From Microbacterium terrae (GTDB taxonomy: Bacteria > Actinomycetota > Actinomycetes > Actinomycetales > Microbacteriaceae): a stretch of 64,000 nt of DNA. Location of the stretch: the NCBI RefSeq assembly GCF_017831975.1, contig NZ_JAFDSS010000001.1, positions 1,612,001-1,676,000 of the forward strand, given 5' to 3'. The position numbers and the translations under genes were made by a program. Positions 1-8,349 of this stretch are shown here, piece after piece; within the stretch, counting starts at the first letter, position 1; each line of letters starts with the position of its first letter. The notes under the pieces are model-generated. The model was not told where the DNA came from. It saw nothing but the letters and a program-made list of their open reading frames with translations, and made no database searches.

Positions 1-1013
1 GACAGTCCCGATGCCATGAGCGGCGTCTTGCCGCACGGGGCCGGCTTCGGGAAGCGCAGCTTCGCCACGCGCTCGTCCTGACGCACGTCGTCGAGGCCTG
101 CCAGCATCTTCTCGGCGCGCGCGACCATCTGGTGCGCGGCGGCGGCCTTGGAGGCCTTGGCGCCGAATCGGGCAGCCTGCTGCTGCAGCACGCTCGCCTT
201 CTTCTCGACGTTGGCGCGCTCCTTCTTGCGGCGCTCCTCATCGGCCACCCGCTGACGCAGGTAGTTCTTCCAGTTCATGTTGTAGATGTCGATGACCTGG
301 CGGTTGGCGTCGAGGTAGAACACGCGGTTCACCGTCTCGCCGACGAGCTCGACGTCGTGGGAGATGACGATGAGACCGCCCTTGTACCCCTTGAGGAACT
401 CCCGCAGCCACACCACGCTGTCGGCGTCGAGGTGGTTGGTCGGCTCGTCGAGGATCATCGTCTGCGCGTCCGAGAACAGGATGCGGGCGAGTTCGATGCG
501 ACGGCGCTGTCCGCCTGAGAGCGTCTTCAGCGGCTGGTCGAGGATGCGATCCGGAAGCGACAGGTTGTGCGCGATCGAGGCGGCTTCCGCCTCGGCCGCA
601 TAGCCGCCGAGCGCCTCGAAGCGCTCGGTGAGGTTCGCGTACTTGCGCATCGCCTTGTCGGCGACCGCCGGGTCGGTGTCACCCATGGCGAGGGATGCCT
701 CGTGCATGCCGATCGCGAGCGACCCGAGGCCGCGCGCGTCGAGGATGCGGGTGCGGGCCAGCATCTCGGGATCTCCCGAGCGCGGATCCTGTGGCAGGTA
801 GCCGAGTTCGCCGGAGCGCTCCACCTTGCCGTCGGCGGGGATCAGGTCGCCCGCGAGCACCTTGGTGAGCGTCGTCTTGCCGGCGCCGTTGCGGCCGACC
901 AGCCCGATCTTGTCGCCGGCGGACACGCGGAACGCCACGTCGGACATGAGCACGCGTGCACCCACGCGGATCTCGAGTTCGTGCACGGCGAGCACAGCAG
1001 ACGTCCGTTCCAT
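1..1013 (-). CDS. ABC-F family ATPase, partial (C-terminus beyond window)
   Basis: The frame starts at ATG 1013 and runs off the left edge, leaving about 337 residues. The first nucleotide-binding domain is complete: Walker A GRNGAGKTT at residues 40-48, signature LSGGQRRR near 165-172 and Walker B ILDEPTNHLD near 187-196. A charged helical linker follows at about 250-300 (ERRKKERANVEKK), as in ABC-F proteins, which have two ATPase domains and no membrane segment. Family members act on the ribosome as translation factors or antibiotic-protection proteins. No resistance-specific feature can be judged without the second domain. An in-frame GTG lies seven codons downstream, but ATG 1013 gives the usual N-terminus. 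A possible -10 TAGACT lies near 1055-1060. Confidence 0.93.
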   Translation of the reverse strand, partial: MERTSAVLAVHELEIRVGARVLMSDVAFRVSAGDKIGLVGRNGAGKTTLTKVLAGDLIPADGKVERSGELGYLPQDPRSGDPEMLARTRILDARGLGSLAIGMHEASLAMGDTDPAVADKAMRKYANLTERFEALGGYAAEAEAASIAHNLSLPDRILDQPLKTLSGGQRRRIELARILFSDAQTMILDEPTNHLDADSVVWLREFLKGYKGGLIVISHDVELVGETVNRVFYLDANRQVIDIYNMNWKNYLRQRVADEERRKKERANVEKKASVLQQQAARFGAKASKAAAAHQMVARAEKMLAGLDDVRQDERVAKLRFPKPAPCGKTPLMASGL

Positions 1014-1140
1014 CGGGGAAAGTGGTGAGTCGGCCGAGTGGCCAGCGTCCGAGTCTACCGTGGGCCAGCCTGTGGGAAGCCGACAGCCGCCCGCCCGAGG
1101 CTTGGTGTACTGCGTTCAAGAACGTGCGCAGACCCGCCCC

Positions 1141-1154
1141 TAGGCTGAGAGCCA
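1141..1154 (+). promoter_or_regulatory. leaderless-type promoter of bioY
   Basis: TAGGCT (1141-1146) stands 7 nt before the ATG at 1154. That spacing would place transcription initiation on or next to the start codon. No Shine-Dalgarno sequence is needed or seen. Confidence 0.5.
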
Positions 1155-1789
1155 TGTCTACGATCGCCGCTCCCTCCGCCCGCCGCGTCCTCGCCGACGT
1201 CATCCCGCACCCGTCGTCCCGTGTCCGCGCCTTCGCCGTCGATGCGGCGCTCGTCGTCACCGGCGCCCTCGTGGTCGCCGCGTTCGCCCAGGTCACGATT
1301 CCGCTGTGGCCCGTGCCGATCACGGGTCAGACCCTCGCCGTCGTCGTCGTCGGCGCCGCGCTGGGGTCGCGCCGCGGTGCCGCGGCTCTCACCACCTACC
1401 TGCTGATGGGCCTCGCCGGACTCCCGGTGTTCGCCGAGTTCACCGGCACGATCGCCACGGTCGCCAAGCCCAGCTTCGGCTTCATCCTCGGCTTCATCCC
1501 GGCAGCCTTCCTCGCCGGCTGGTTCGCCGAGCGCCGCTGGGACCGCAAGCCCTGGCTCGCCTTCCTCGGCTTCGTCGCCGCGAGTGCCGTTCCGTTCGTT
1601 TTCGGCATCCCCTACATGGCGCTCGTCCTGAACGTCGTCACCGGTGGCTCGTTCACGTTCTGGCAGATCCTCGAATTCGGCCTGTTCCCCTTCATCGTCG
1701 GCGGTCTCGTCAAGGCAGCGATCGCCGCCCTGCTGATCCCCGGTGCGTGGGCGCTCGTGCGCGCCGCGGACCGCGCGAAGCGCGACTGA
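1154..1789 (+). CDS. bioY: biotin transporter S-component BioY
   Basis: This 211-residue membrane protein has about six hydrophobic segments and matches BioY, the biotin-binding S component of ECF transporters. Typical features are the N-terminal PLWPVPITGQTLAV stretch and the repeated small-residue helices ending in LVKAAIAALLIPGAWALV. It would import biotin alone or with an energizing BioM/BioN module. No bioM or bioN lies in this window, so the ATPase and T component must be elsewhere or absent. ATG 1154 was chosen because the frame upstream of it overlaps the ABC-F promoter region and lacks BioY character. A strong terminator follows at 1804-1839. Confidence 0.93.
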   Translation: MSTIAAPSARRVLADVIPHPSSRVRAFAVDAALVVTGALVVAAFAQVTIPLWPVPITGQTLAVVVVGAALGSRRGAAALTTYLLMGLAGLPVFAEFTGTIATVAKPSFGFILGFIPAAFLAGWFAERRWDRKPWLAFLGFVAASAVPFVFGIPYMALVLNVVTGGSFTFWQILEFGLFPFIVGGLVKAAIAALLIPGAWALVRAADRAKRD

Positions 1790-1803
1790 CGTCGACGCCC
1801 GCA

Positions 1804-1839
1804 ACGGGGCTCGGACCGCGAGAGCGGCCCGAGCCCCGT
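1804..1839 (+). terminator. hairpin terminator after bioY
   Basis: An 11-bp stem (1804-1814 with 1829-1839) continues as CCGC/GCGG around a GAGA tetraloop with one mismatch. It is followed by TCTTCATT. It separates bioY from the iron operon. Confidence 0.75.
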
Positions 1840-1887
1840 CTTCATTCGCCGACACAGCGATTTCGCAGCATCCGCGTCCCTGGGTAA

Positions 1888-1906
1888 AGTAAGGCTGTCC
1901 TAACAC
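1888..1906 (+). promoter_or_regulatory. DtxR/IdeR-type iron box
   Basis: The core TAAGGCTGTCCTAA (1890-1903) matches the DtxR/IdeR half-site pattern TTAGG...CCTAA at 10 of 14 core positions. It overlaps plausible -10 hexamers (TAAAGT 1885-1890 or the box itself). It lies about 40 nt before the siderophore operon, so iron-dependent repression is the natural inference. Confidence 0.65.
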
Positions 1907-1941
1907 CCTCCCGGGTGGAATCCCACAGCTTGGAGCTTCCC

Positions 1942-2970
1942 GTGCCCCGTACCCGTCTCGCCCTCGGCGTCGCCGCAGCATCCGCCCTCCTCCTCACCGG
2001 CTGCGCCACCGGCTCGGCAGAGCCCGCAGCCGACGACACCGCCGAGTCCGGCGGCAGCGTCTTCCCGGTCACCGTCGAGCACGCCTATGGCGAGACGACC
2101 ATCAACGAGAAGCCCGAGCGCGTCGCGACGATCGCCTGGGGCAACCAGGATGTCGCGCTCGCGCTCGGCATCGTGCCGGTCGGGATGGATGCCCAGGTGT
2201 GGGCGTGGAGCGGTGCGAGCGAGCCCGACGTGTACGAATGGACGAGCGACAAGCTCGACGAACTCGGCGCCGACCTGCCCGTGCTCTTCGACACGACCGA
2301 CGGAGTGGACTTCGAGGCGATCGCCGATACCGCGCCCCAGGTCGTCCTGGCAGCGCAGTCAGGTCTGAGCGAAGAGGATTACGCGACGCTCAGCGACATC
2401 GCCCCCGTCGTCTCGTTCCCCGACATCCCCTGGTTCACGCCGTGGCGCGACCAGATCACCCTGAACGCGACGGGACTCGGCCTCGAGGCCGAGGGCGAGG
2501 CGCTGGTCGCCGACATCGAGCAGCAGATCGCGGATGCGACGGCAGACGCCGCCTTCGAGGGCAAGACCGCCGCCTTCTTCTACATGTCGCCCGCCGATCT
2601 GTCGACGGTCTCCCTCTACACGAACGGCGACTCGCGCACCGCGTTCCTGAACGACCTCGGGTTCGACCTGCCGCAGGTCGCGATCGACGCCGCCGCCGAG
2701 GGCTCGTTCTACCTCGACTACAGCGCCGAGAACGCCGACCAGCTCGAGGGCGTCGACGTCATCGTGACCTACGGCGACGAGACGCTCCTGCCCGCACTTC
2801 AGGCCGACCCGCTGTGGAGCACGCTCCCCGCCGTGCAGAACGGCGCTGTGGTGGCAGTCGGCGAGGGTGACGCGTACAGCGCCGCGGTCAGCCCGACCGC
2901 CCTGTCGATCCCGTGGGTCCTCGACCAGTACGTGACCGACCTCACCGACGCGGCAGCGAAGGTTCAGTGA
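1942..2970 (+). CDS. iron-siderophore ABC transporter substrate-binding lipoprotein
   Basis: The 342-residue product carries a lipoprotein signal peptide ending in lipobox LTGC, with Cys21 as the predicted lipidation site. The mature part is a class III (TroA/BtuF-like) binding protein: VERVATIAWGNQDVALALG-type opening, a central helix around the SEEDYATLSDIAPVV region and a C-terminal SIPWVLDQYV. It should capture a ferric siderophore at the outer face of the membrane and deliver it to the two permeases downstream. GTG 1942 is preferred over GTG 1915 because a GGAG lies about 7 nt before it and the signal peptide then begins with MPRTR. It is the first gene of the operon, behind the iron box at 1888-1906. 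Confidence 0.93.
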   Translation: MPRTRLALGVAAASALLLTGCATGSAEPAADDTAESGGSVFPVTVEHAYGETTINEKPERVATIAWGNQDVALALGIVPVGMDAQVWAWSGASEPDVYEWTSDKLDELGADLPVLFDTTDGVDFEAIADTAPQVVLAAQSGLSEEDYATLSDIAPVVSFPDIPWFTPWRDQITLNATGLGLEAEGEALVADIEQQIADATADAAFEGKTAAFFYMSPADLSTVSLYTNGDSRTAFLNDLGFDLPQVAIDAAAEGSFYLDYSAENADQLEGVDVIVTYGDETLLPALQADPLWSTLPAVQNGAVVAVGEGDAYSAAVSPTALSIPWVLDQYVTDLTDAAAKVQ

Positions 2971-4022
2971 CCGACACGATCGCCGCACTGCGCCGCGCGC
3001 CCACCACACAGGTGGGCGCGCGGCGCCGCGTCGCCGTCCTCATCTTCGGGCTCATCGCCGTGGTGTGCTCGATCGTCATCTCGCTGTCCTTCGGCTCGCG
3101 CGGAGTGTCGGTCGAGCAGGTCGTCGAGGGCATCGGCGCCTGGTTCACCGGCCAGACCCCCACCGACATCGGCGCGCTCGCGGTGCAGAGCCGCATCCCC
3201 CGCACCGTGCTGGCGCTTCTCGCCGGCGCAGCCCTCGCCCTGTCGGGCGCTCTCATGCAGGCGATCACGCGCAACCCGCTCGCCGATCCCGGCATCCTCG
3301 GGGTCAACACGGGAGCCGCACTCGCCGTGGTGATCGGCATCGCCTTCCTCGGCGTGTCGAGCGCACTCGGCTATCTCGGGCTCGCTCTGGTCGGCGCGTT
3401 CATCACGGCATTCTTCGTCTACTTCGTCGGCTCCGTCGGTGCCGGCGGCACCACTCCGATCAAGCTCGCCCTCGCCGGGGCGGCGACGACCGCGGCGCTG
3501 TCGTCGCTCGTCGCGGCGATCCTCCTCCCCCGCCAGGCGGTCATGGACGAGTTCCGCTACTGGCAGATCGGCAACGTCGGTCGCGCCGACTGGGAGACCA
3601 TGGCCGTCATCGTCCCGGTGCTCGTCATCGGGACGATCGTCGCCCTCCTCTGCGCGACGGGCCTCAACGGCTTGGCACTCGGCGACGACGTCGCCACCGG
3701 ACTCGGTGTGCACGTCGGCCGTATCCGGGTCATCGCCGCGATCGCCGGTGTGACGCTGTGCGCCGCCGTCACCTCGATCGCCGGTCCCATCGGATTCGTG
3801 GGGCTGATGGTGCCCCACGCGGTCCGCCAGGTCGCCGGCCCCGATCAGCGCTGGCTGCTGCCTTTGTCCGCCATCGGCGGCGCCGTGCTCCTCACCCTCG
3901 CTGACACCATCGGCCGCGTGCTCGGCTCGCCCGGCGAGGTCGAGGCCGGCATCATCACCGCCTTCCTCGGCGCTCCCGTCCTCATCGCCATCGCCCGCCG
4001 CACCCGATTGAAGGCGATGTGA
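2967..4022 (+). CDS. FecCD-family siderophore permease (first subunit)
   Basis: The 351-residue protein has about ten hydrophobic segments. Motifs are typical of FecCD/BtuC permeases: RIPRTVLALLAGAALALSGALMQ, TRNPLADPGILGVNTGA, and near the C-terminus GPIGFVGLMVPHAVRQVAGPDQR, the ATPase-coupling region. GTG 2967 overlaps the stop codon of the binding protein (GTGA), so translation is probably coupled. It should pair with the product of the next gene to form the transmembrane channel for ferric-siderophore import. Confidence 0.93.
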   Translation: MTDTIAALRRAPTTQVGARRRVAVLIFGLIAVVCSIVISLSFGSRGVSVEQVVEGIGAWFTGQTPTDIGALAVQSRIPRTVLALLAGAALALSGALMQAITRNPLADPGILGVNTGAALAVVIGIAFLGVSSALGYLGLALVGAFITAFFVYFVGSVGAGGTTPIKLALAGAATTAALSSLVAAILLPRQAVMDEFRYWQIGNVGRADWETMAVIVPVLVIGTIVALLCATGLNGLALGDDVATGLGVHVGRIRVIAAIAGVTLCAAVTSIAGPIGFVGLMVPHAVRQVAGPDQRWLLPLSAIGGAVLLTLADTIGRVLGSPGEVEAGIITAFLGAPVLIAIARRTRLKAM

Positions 4023-5074
4023 TGGCCGCCCCCTCGCTCACCTCCGAACGCCCGATCATCGACGTCCGCGCCGGGCGGCTCCGCCGTCGGCGGCGCCGGG
4101 TCATCGCGATGTCGGTGCTGGGCGCGCTCATCGTCATCCTCTTCGGCGCGATGCTCATGCTCGGCAACACGATCTATCCCGTGTCCGACGTCATCGCCGT
4201 CCTCACCGGGCAACAGGTCCCCGGCGCCTCGTTCACGGTCGGCTCACTGCGCCTTCCGCGCGCTCTCACCGCGGTCCTCGCCGGGGCGGCCTTCGGCGTC
4301 GCGGGAGCCACGTTCCAGACCATGCTGCGCAATCCGCTCGCCAGCCCTGACGTGATCGGCATCACCTCCGGCGCGAGCGCCGCCGCGATCCTCTCGCTCG
4401 TCATCCTCCACTGGAGCAACGCCGCGACGATGGCGCTCGCGATCGCGGCGGGCATCGGCACCGCCCTCGTGATCTACGTCGCGGCGCGCGGAGGCGAATC
4501 CACAGGCGGAAGGCTCATCCTCATCGGCATCGGCGTGGGCGCCATGCTCGACGCGGTCGTCGCTTTCCTCCTCCTGCGTGCAGCGGTATGGGATCTGTCG
4601 GTCGCCACCCGTTGGATGACCGGCAGCCTCAACGGCGCGCGCATGGACGAGCTCCCGCCCCTCGCGATCGCTGTCGTCGTCCTCGTGCCGGTGGTGGTGA
4701 TCCTCGGGCGCAGCCTCGGCGCTCTCGAACTCGGCGAAGCATCGGCGACAGCGCTCGGTGTTCGCGTCGATCGCACCCGCGTGCTCCTGGTGGTGTCGGC
4801 GGTCGCGCTCGCGTGCGTCGCGACCGGCACGACCGGCCCGATCGCCTTCGTGGCGTTCCTCGCCGGGCCCATCGCGTTGCGCATCGTCGGGCCGGGTGGA
4901 TCGCCGATCGTCCCGGCAGCCCTGACAGGTGCAGCGCTCGTGCTGGCGGCCGACCTCATCGGGCAGTTCGCCTTCGACACCTCATTCCCGGTCGGCGTCA
5001 TCACCGGCATCCTCGGGGCGCCGTACCTCATCTACCTCCTGATCCGAACCAGCCGCCGAGGAGGCTCGTCATGA
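4022..5074 (+). CDS. FecCD-family siderophore permease (second subunit)
   Basis: This is the second FecCD subunit, 350 residues from ATG 4022. It has about ten membrane segments, LPRALTAVLAGAAFGVAGATFQ and LRNPLASPDVIGITSGASA motifs, and a GPIAFVAFLAGPIALRIVG coupling segment. The C-terminal loop lacks the HxxR seen in the first subunit, a common asymmetry in heterodimeric siderophore permeases. A GTG at 4019 is an alternative start three bases upstream; both overlap the previous stop. The N-terminal 25 residues are very basic (RLRRRRRRV), consistent with a cytoplasmic N-terminus. Confidence 0.92.
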   Translation: MAAPSLTSERPIIDVRAGRLRRRRRRVIAMSVLGALIVILFGAMLMLGNTIYPVSDVIAVLTGQQVPGASFTVGSLRLPRALTAVLAGAAFGVAGATFQTMLRNPLASPDVIGITSGASAAAILSLVILHWSNAATMALAIAAGIGTALVIYVAARGGESTGGRLILIGIGVGAMLDAVVAFLLLRAAVWDLSVATRWMTGSLNGARMDELPPLAIAVVVLVPVVVILGRSLGALELGEASATALGVRVDRTRVLLVVSAVALACVATGTTGPIAFVAFLAGPIALRIVGPGGSPIVPAALTGAALVLAADLIGQFAFDTSFPVGVITGILGAPYLIYLLIRTSRRGGSS

Positions 5075-5913
5075 CCCCGGAGCACCAGCTTCACACCGAT
5101 GGCCTCGTAGCCGGATACGGCGGCCGCGTGGTCGTCGACGGCATCGACGTCGAGATCCCGTCGGGAGCGATCAGCGTCATCGTCGGGGCGAACGCGTGCG
5201 GCAAGTCGACGCTGCTCAAGACGATCTCGCGCCTCATCCCGGCGCGCAGCGGTGCAGTGGTCCTCGACGGCAAGCGCATCGACGAGATCCCGACCAAGGA
5301 ACTCGCACGCACCCTCGGCCTGCTGCCCCAGCAGCCGATCGCGCCCGAGGGCATCGTCGTCGCCGACCTGGTCGGCCGGGGGCGCCACCCGCACCAGAAA
5401 ATGTTCCGTTCCTGGACCACCGACGACGATCGGGCGGTCGCCGAAGCACTCACGGCGACCGGCGTGCTCGATCTCGCCGATCGATCGGTCGACGAGCTGT
5501 CGGGCGGGCAGCGGCAGCGGGTGTGGATCGCCATGGCGCTCGCACAGGAGACCGACATCCTCCTCCTCGACGAGCCGACGACGTTCCTCGACGTGTCGCA
5601 CCAGATCGAGGTGCTCGATCTGCTGACCGACCTCAATCAGCGCCGGGGCACCACGATCGTCATGGTGCTCCACGACATCAATCTCGCCGCGCGCTACGCC
5701 GATCGGCTGTTCGCCCTCCGGCAGGGGCGACTGGTCGCGAGCGGCGCGCCCGCCGACATCCTGACGAGCGACCTCGTCCGCGAGGTGTTCGACCTGGACT
5801 GCCTCGTCATCGCCGACCCCGTCTCGGGCACGCCGATCGTGCTGCCCCGCGGGCGCCACCACGTGCTGCCCGCCCCCACGCCCACCCATGCAGGAGGAAA
5901 CGATGGCCGCTAG
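5071..5913 (+). CDS. siderophore ABC transporter ATP-binding protein
   Basis: This 280-residue ATPase overlaps the preceding permease by ATGA. Walker A reads GANACGKST (residues 35-43), the signature LSGGQRQRVWIAMAL and Walker B ILLLDEPTTFLD; the switch histidine is in MVLHDINLAAR. These match FepC/FhuC-type siderophore importers. The C-terminal 40 residues (after VREVFDLDCLVIADP) carry the regulatory tail usual in this family. It would power ferric-siderophore import through the two FecCD subunits upstream. Confidence 0.95.
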   Translation: MTPEHQLHTDGLVAGYGGRVVVDGIDVEIPSGAISVIVGANACGKSTLLKTISRLIPARSGAVVLDGKRIDEIPTKELARTLGLLPQQPIAPEGIVVADLVGRGRHPHQKMFRSWTTDDDRAVAEALTATGVLDLADRSVDELSGGQRQRVWIAMALAQETDILLLDEPTTFLDVSHQIEVLDLLTDLNQRRGTTIVMVLHDINLAARYADRLFALRQGRLVASGAPADILTSDLVREVFDLDCLVIADPVSGTPIVLPRGRHHVLPAPTPTHAGGNDGR

Positions 5914-6805
5914 CACGATGAGATTCTTCCGGGCACGGGTGAGCGCGATCACCGACCTCACCCCCAGCTTCCGCCGGTTCACCTTCACCGGCGACGACTT
6001 CGCCGAGTACGGCGACCCCGGTTACGACCAGCGCATCAAGGTGGTGTTCCCGACCGAGGAGCTGAGCCTCGACGCCATGCCGACGGGCGACGACTGGTGG
6101 GACGTCTGGCGCACCTCCCCCGATGAGGCCCGCCTCCCCTTCCGCACGTACACGACCCGCGCGGTGCGCGGCGAGCTGCGCGAGGTCGACATCGACATGG
6201 TCGCGCACGACGTGGTCGGCCCGGCATCCGCGTGGATCGAGCGCGCCGGCATCGGCGACGAGGTGCTGATCCTCGCCCCGACGACCGCGCACACGGGCGT
6301 CAGCTACGGGATCGACTTCGTGCCGCCCGCGGCCACCGAGAACGTCCTCCTCGTCGGCGACGAGACCGCCGCGCCGGCGATCGCCGTCATCCTCGAGCAG
6401 CTCCCCGACGACGCCACCGGCGTGGTCGTGCTCGAAGTCCCCCACGAGGACGACGTCGCCTACCTGCCGAAGCATCCCGGATTCGACTACCAGGTGAGTG
6501 CGCGCGGACCCGGCGCCCGGCACGATCACCTGGTCGAGGCGACCAAGAGCGCAGTCGCCGCGCTCGCGCCCGCCGGGCGCGGCGCGGAGGTCGAGGAGGT
6601 CGACATCGACCACGACATCCTGTGGGAGGTGCCGCGCACCGCGCGCGGCGGCGCCGCGCTCAAGAGTGCACCGCTGTACTCGTGGATGGCGGGTGAGGCC
6701 GGCGCGATCAAGGCGCTGCGTCGGCATCTGGTGACCGACCAGGGCGTCGACCGCCGCGCGGTGGCCTTCATGGGCTACTGGCGGCTGGGGCGAGCCGAGA
6801 ACTGA
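5903..6805 (+). CDS. siderophore-interacting protein (FAD-linked ferric-siderophore reductase)
   Basis: The 300-residue cytoplasmic flavoprotein belongs to the SIP/ViuB family. The flavin-binding RTYTTR motif lies near residue 75 and GDETAAPAI near residue 150. The C-terminal half has the NAD(P)H-side signature YSWMAGEAGAIKALRRHL, then AFMGYWRLG. It would reduce the imported ferric siderophore and release iron. ATG 5903 is preferred over ATG 5888 because AGGAGG lies just before it; the gene overlaps the end of the ATPase gene by 11 nt. It is last in the iron operon. Confidence 0.94.
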   Translation: MAASTMRFFRARVSAITDLTPSFRRFTFTGDDFAEYGDPGYDQRIKVVFPTEELSLDAMPTGDDWWDVWRTSPDEARLPFRTYTTRAVRGELREVDIDMVAHDVVGPASAWIERAGIGDEVLILAPTTAHTGVSYGIDFVPPAATENVLLVGDETAAPAIAVILEQLPDDATGVVVLEVPHEDDVAYLPKHPGFDYQVSARGPGARHDHLVEATKSAVAALAPAGRGAEVEEVDIDHDILWEVPRTARGGAALKSAPLYSWMAGEAGAIKALRRHLVTDQGVDRRAVAFMGYWRLGRAEN

Positions 6806-6825
6806 CCTCCCCGGACTCGGCGCGA

Positions 6826-6846
6826 CAGGGCCGCGGTCGGCCCCTG
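6826..6846. terminator. weak hairpin between convergent iron operon and gadB
   Basis: CAGGGCCG (6826-6833) pairs with CGGCCCCTG (6838-6846) with one bulge. There is no U tract. It sits in the 43-nt gap between two convergent genes, so a bidirectional terminator role is plausible. Confidence 0.4.
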
Positions 6847-6848
6847 CG

Positions 6849-8267
6849 TCAGTGGGTGAATGAGGTGACGAGCCCTTCGGTCGGCATCGGCGATTCGAGC
6901 GCGTCGAGGTAGGCGACGGCGTCGGCGATGTCGCCGATGAGACTCTCGGCGAGGTTGCGGCTCAGTCCGTTGCGAACGACGATTCGCTGCACGACGAGGT
7001 CGGTCAGATCGTCGGGCATGGGATACGCGGGGATCAGCCAGCCCTTCAGCCGCAGCCGCTCCGACAGGTGGTAGAGGTTCCACTTGTCGGTGTACCCCGC
7101 CGCCAGCTGCCAGGCGAACACGGGGATGTCGGTGCCGTCGTTCCACAGATCGAACGCGGACATCTTCCCGATCTCGCCCGCGAGGTAGACGGCCACGTCC
7201 TGCGAGGCCTTCTGCACCTTGTAGTACCCGTCCCACCCGAGCCGGAGGAACAGGTAGTACTGCAGCAGCACCTGAGCGCCCGGCCGCGAGAAGTTGAGGG
7301 CGAAGCTCGGCATGTGGCCGCCGAGGTAGGTGACGTCGAACACCAGGTCCGCGGGGAGGTCCGCCACGGTCCGCCAGACCACCCAGCCGAGCCCCGGGTA
7401 GACCAGCCCGTACTTGTGCGCCGACGTGCTGATCGAGGCGACCCGCTCCAGGCGGAAGTCCCATTCGAGGTCGGGCTGCAGGAACGGGGCGATCATCCCA
7501 CCCGATGCTCCGTCGACGTGGATGGGGATGTCGAGCCCGGTATCGGCCTGGATGCGGTCGAGCGCCTTCGCGATCTCGGCCACCGGCTCGTACATGCCGG
7601 TGTACGTGACGCCCATGATCGCCACGACGCCGATCGTGTTCTCATCGACGTACTTGTCGAGGTCGTGCCCGTCGAGCACCTTGTGATCGTCGCTGATCGG
7701 CACATACCGCGCCTCGACGTCCCAGTAGTTGCAGAACTTCTCCCAGCACACCTGCACCGCACTCGAGAGGATGAGATTCGGCTTCTCCGTCGAGACGCCC
7801 GCGGCGCGCCGGGCCGTCTGCCAACGGCGCTTGAGTGCGAGACCGCCGAGCATGCAGGCCTCAGAGGATCCGATCGTCGAGGTGCCGATCGCCCCGTCGG
7901 GATCGGGGGCGTTCCACAGGCTCGCGATCATCTTCCAGCAGCGCGTCTCGATCGCCGCCGTCTGCGGATACTCGTCCTTGTCGACCATGTTCTTGTCGAC
8001 GGTCTCCGAGTAGAGCTTCCCCGCCAGCGGGTCCATCCAGGTGCCGACGAAGGTCGCGAGGTTCAGGCGGGAGTTGCCGTCGAGCATGGCCTCGTCGTGC
8101 ACGACCTGGTACGCGGTCTCCGGGGCCGATTCGCCGCGCGGGAGTTCGTTGAGCGGAAAGTCCGTCGCCTCCCCGGGGCGCGCGAAGATCGGATTCAGCT
8201 GATTGCTGTCGCCGTTTCCGGTGAAGCCGGGATCGGAGTCCTGCCGCCGTGCGTTCGGAGTCTTCAT
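6849..8267 (-). CDS. gadB: glutamate decarboxylase
   Basis: The 472-residue PLP enzyme converts glutamate to 4-aminobutyrate and CO2, consuming a proton. The PLP lysine is in STSAHKYGLVYPG (about Lys285). The cofactor aspartate is in HVDGASGGMIAPF, and the TSTIGSSEACMLGGLALKRRW segment is diagnostic of Gad. The only sensible start is ATG 8267. No glutamate/GABA antiporter gene is adjacent; the APC permease at 53916-55367 is far away. The -10 TAATCT (8275-8280) lies 7 nt before the start, so the mRNA is probably leaderless, and the gene is divergent from the YrhK gene. Confidence 0.96.
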   Translation of the reverse strand: MKTPNARRQDSDPGFTGNGDSNQLNPIFARPGEATDFPLNELPRGESAPETAYQVVHDEAMLDGNSRLNLATFVGTWMDPLAGKLYSETVDKNMVDKDEYPQTAAIETRCWKMIASLWNAPDPDGAIGTSTIGSSEACMLGGLALKRRWQTARRAAGVSTEKPNLILSSAVQVCWEKFCNYWDVEARYVPISDDHKVLDGHDLDKYVDENTIGVVAIMGVTYTGMYEPVAEIAKALDRIQADTGLDIPIHVDGASGGMIAPFLQPDLEWDFRLERVASISTSAHKYGLVYPGLGWVVWRTVADLPADLVFDVTYLGGHMPSFALNFSRPGAQVLLQYYLFLRLGWDGYYKVQKASQDVAVYLAGEIGKMSAFDLWNDGTDIPVFAWQLAAGYTDKWNLYHLSERLRLKGWLIPAYPMPDDLTDLVVQRIVVRNGLSRNLAESLIGDIADAVAYLDALESPMPTEGLVTSFTH

Positions 8268-8280
8268 GGCATGAAGATTA
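8267..8280 (-). promoter_or_regulatory. leaderless-type promoter of gadB
   Basis: TAATCT on the minus strand (8275-8280) ends 7 nt before ATG 8267. It faces away from the yrhK -10 at 8337-8342. Confidence 0.5.
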
Positions 8281-8336
8281 GGGCACGGATCGGCGGCGCG
8301 GCAGTGCGATCGTGCGAGATCGTCCCCCGGCACTCC

Positions 8337-8349
8337 TATGCTGGCGGCA
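8337..8349 (+). promoter_or_regulatory. leaderless-type promoter of the YrhK gene
   Basis: TATGCT (8337-8342) ends 6 nt before ATG 8349. Together with the gadB promoter it forms a divergent leaderless pair within 82 nt. Confidence 0.5.
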
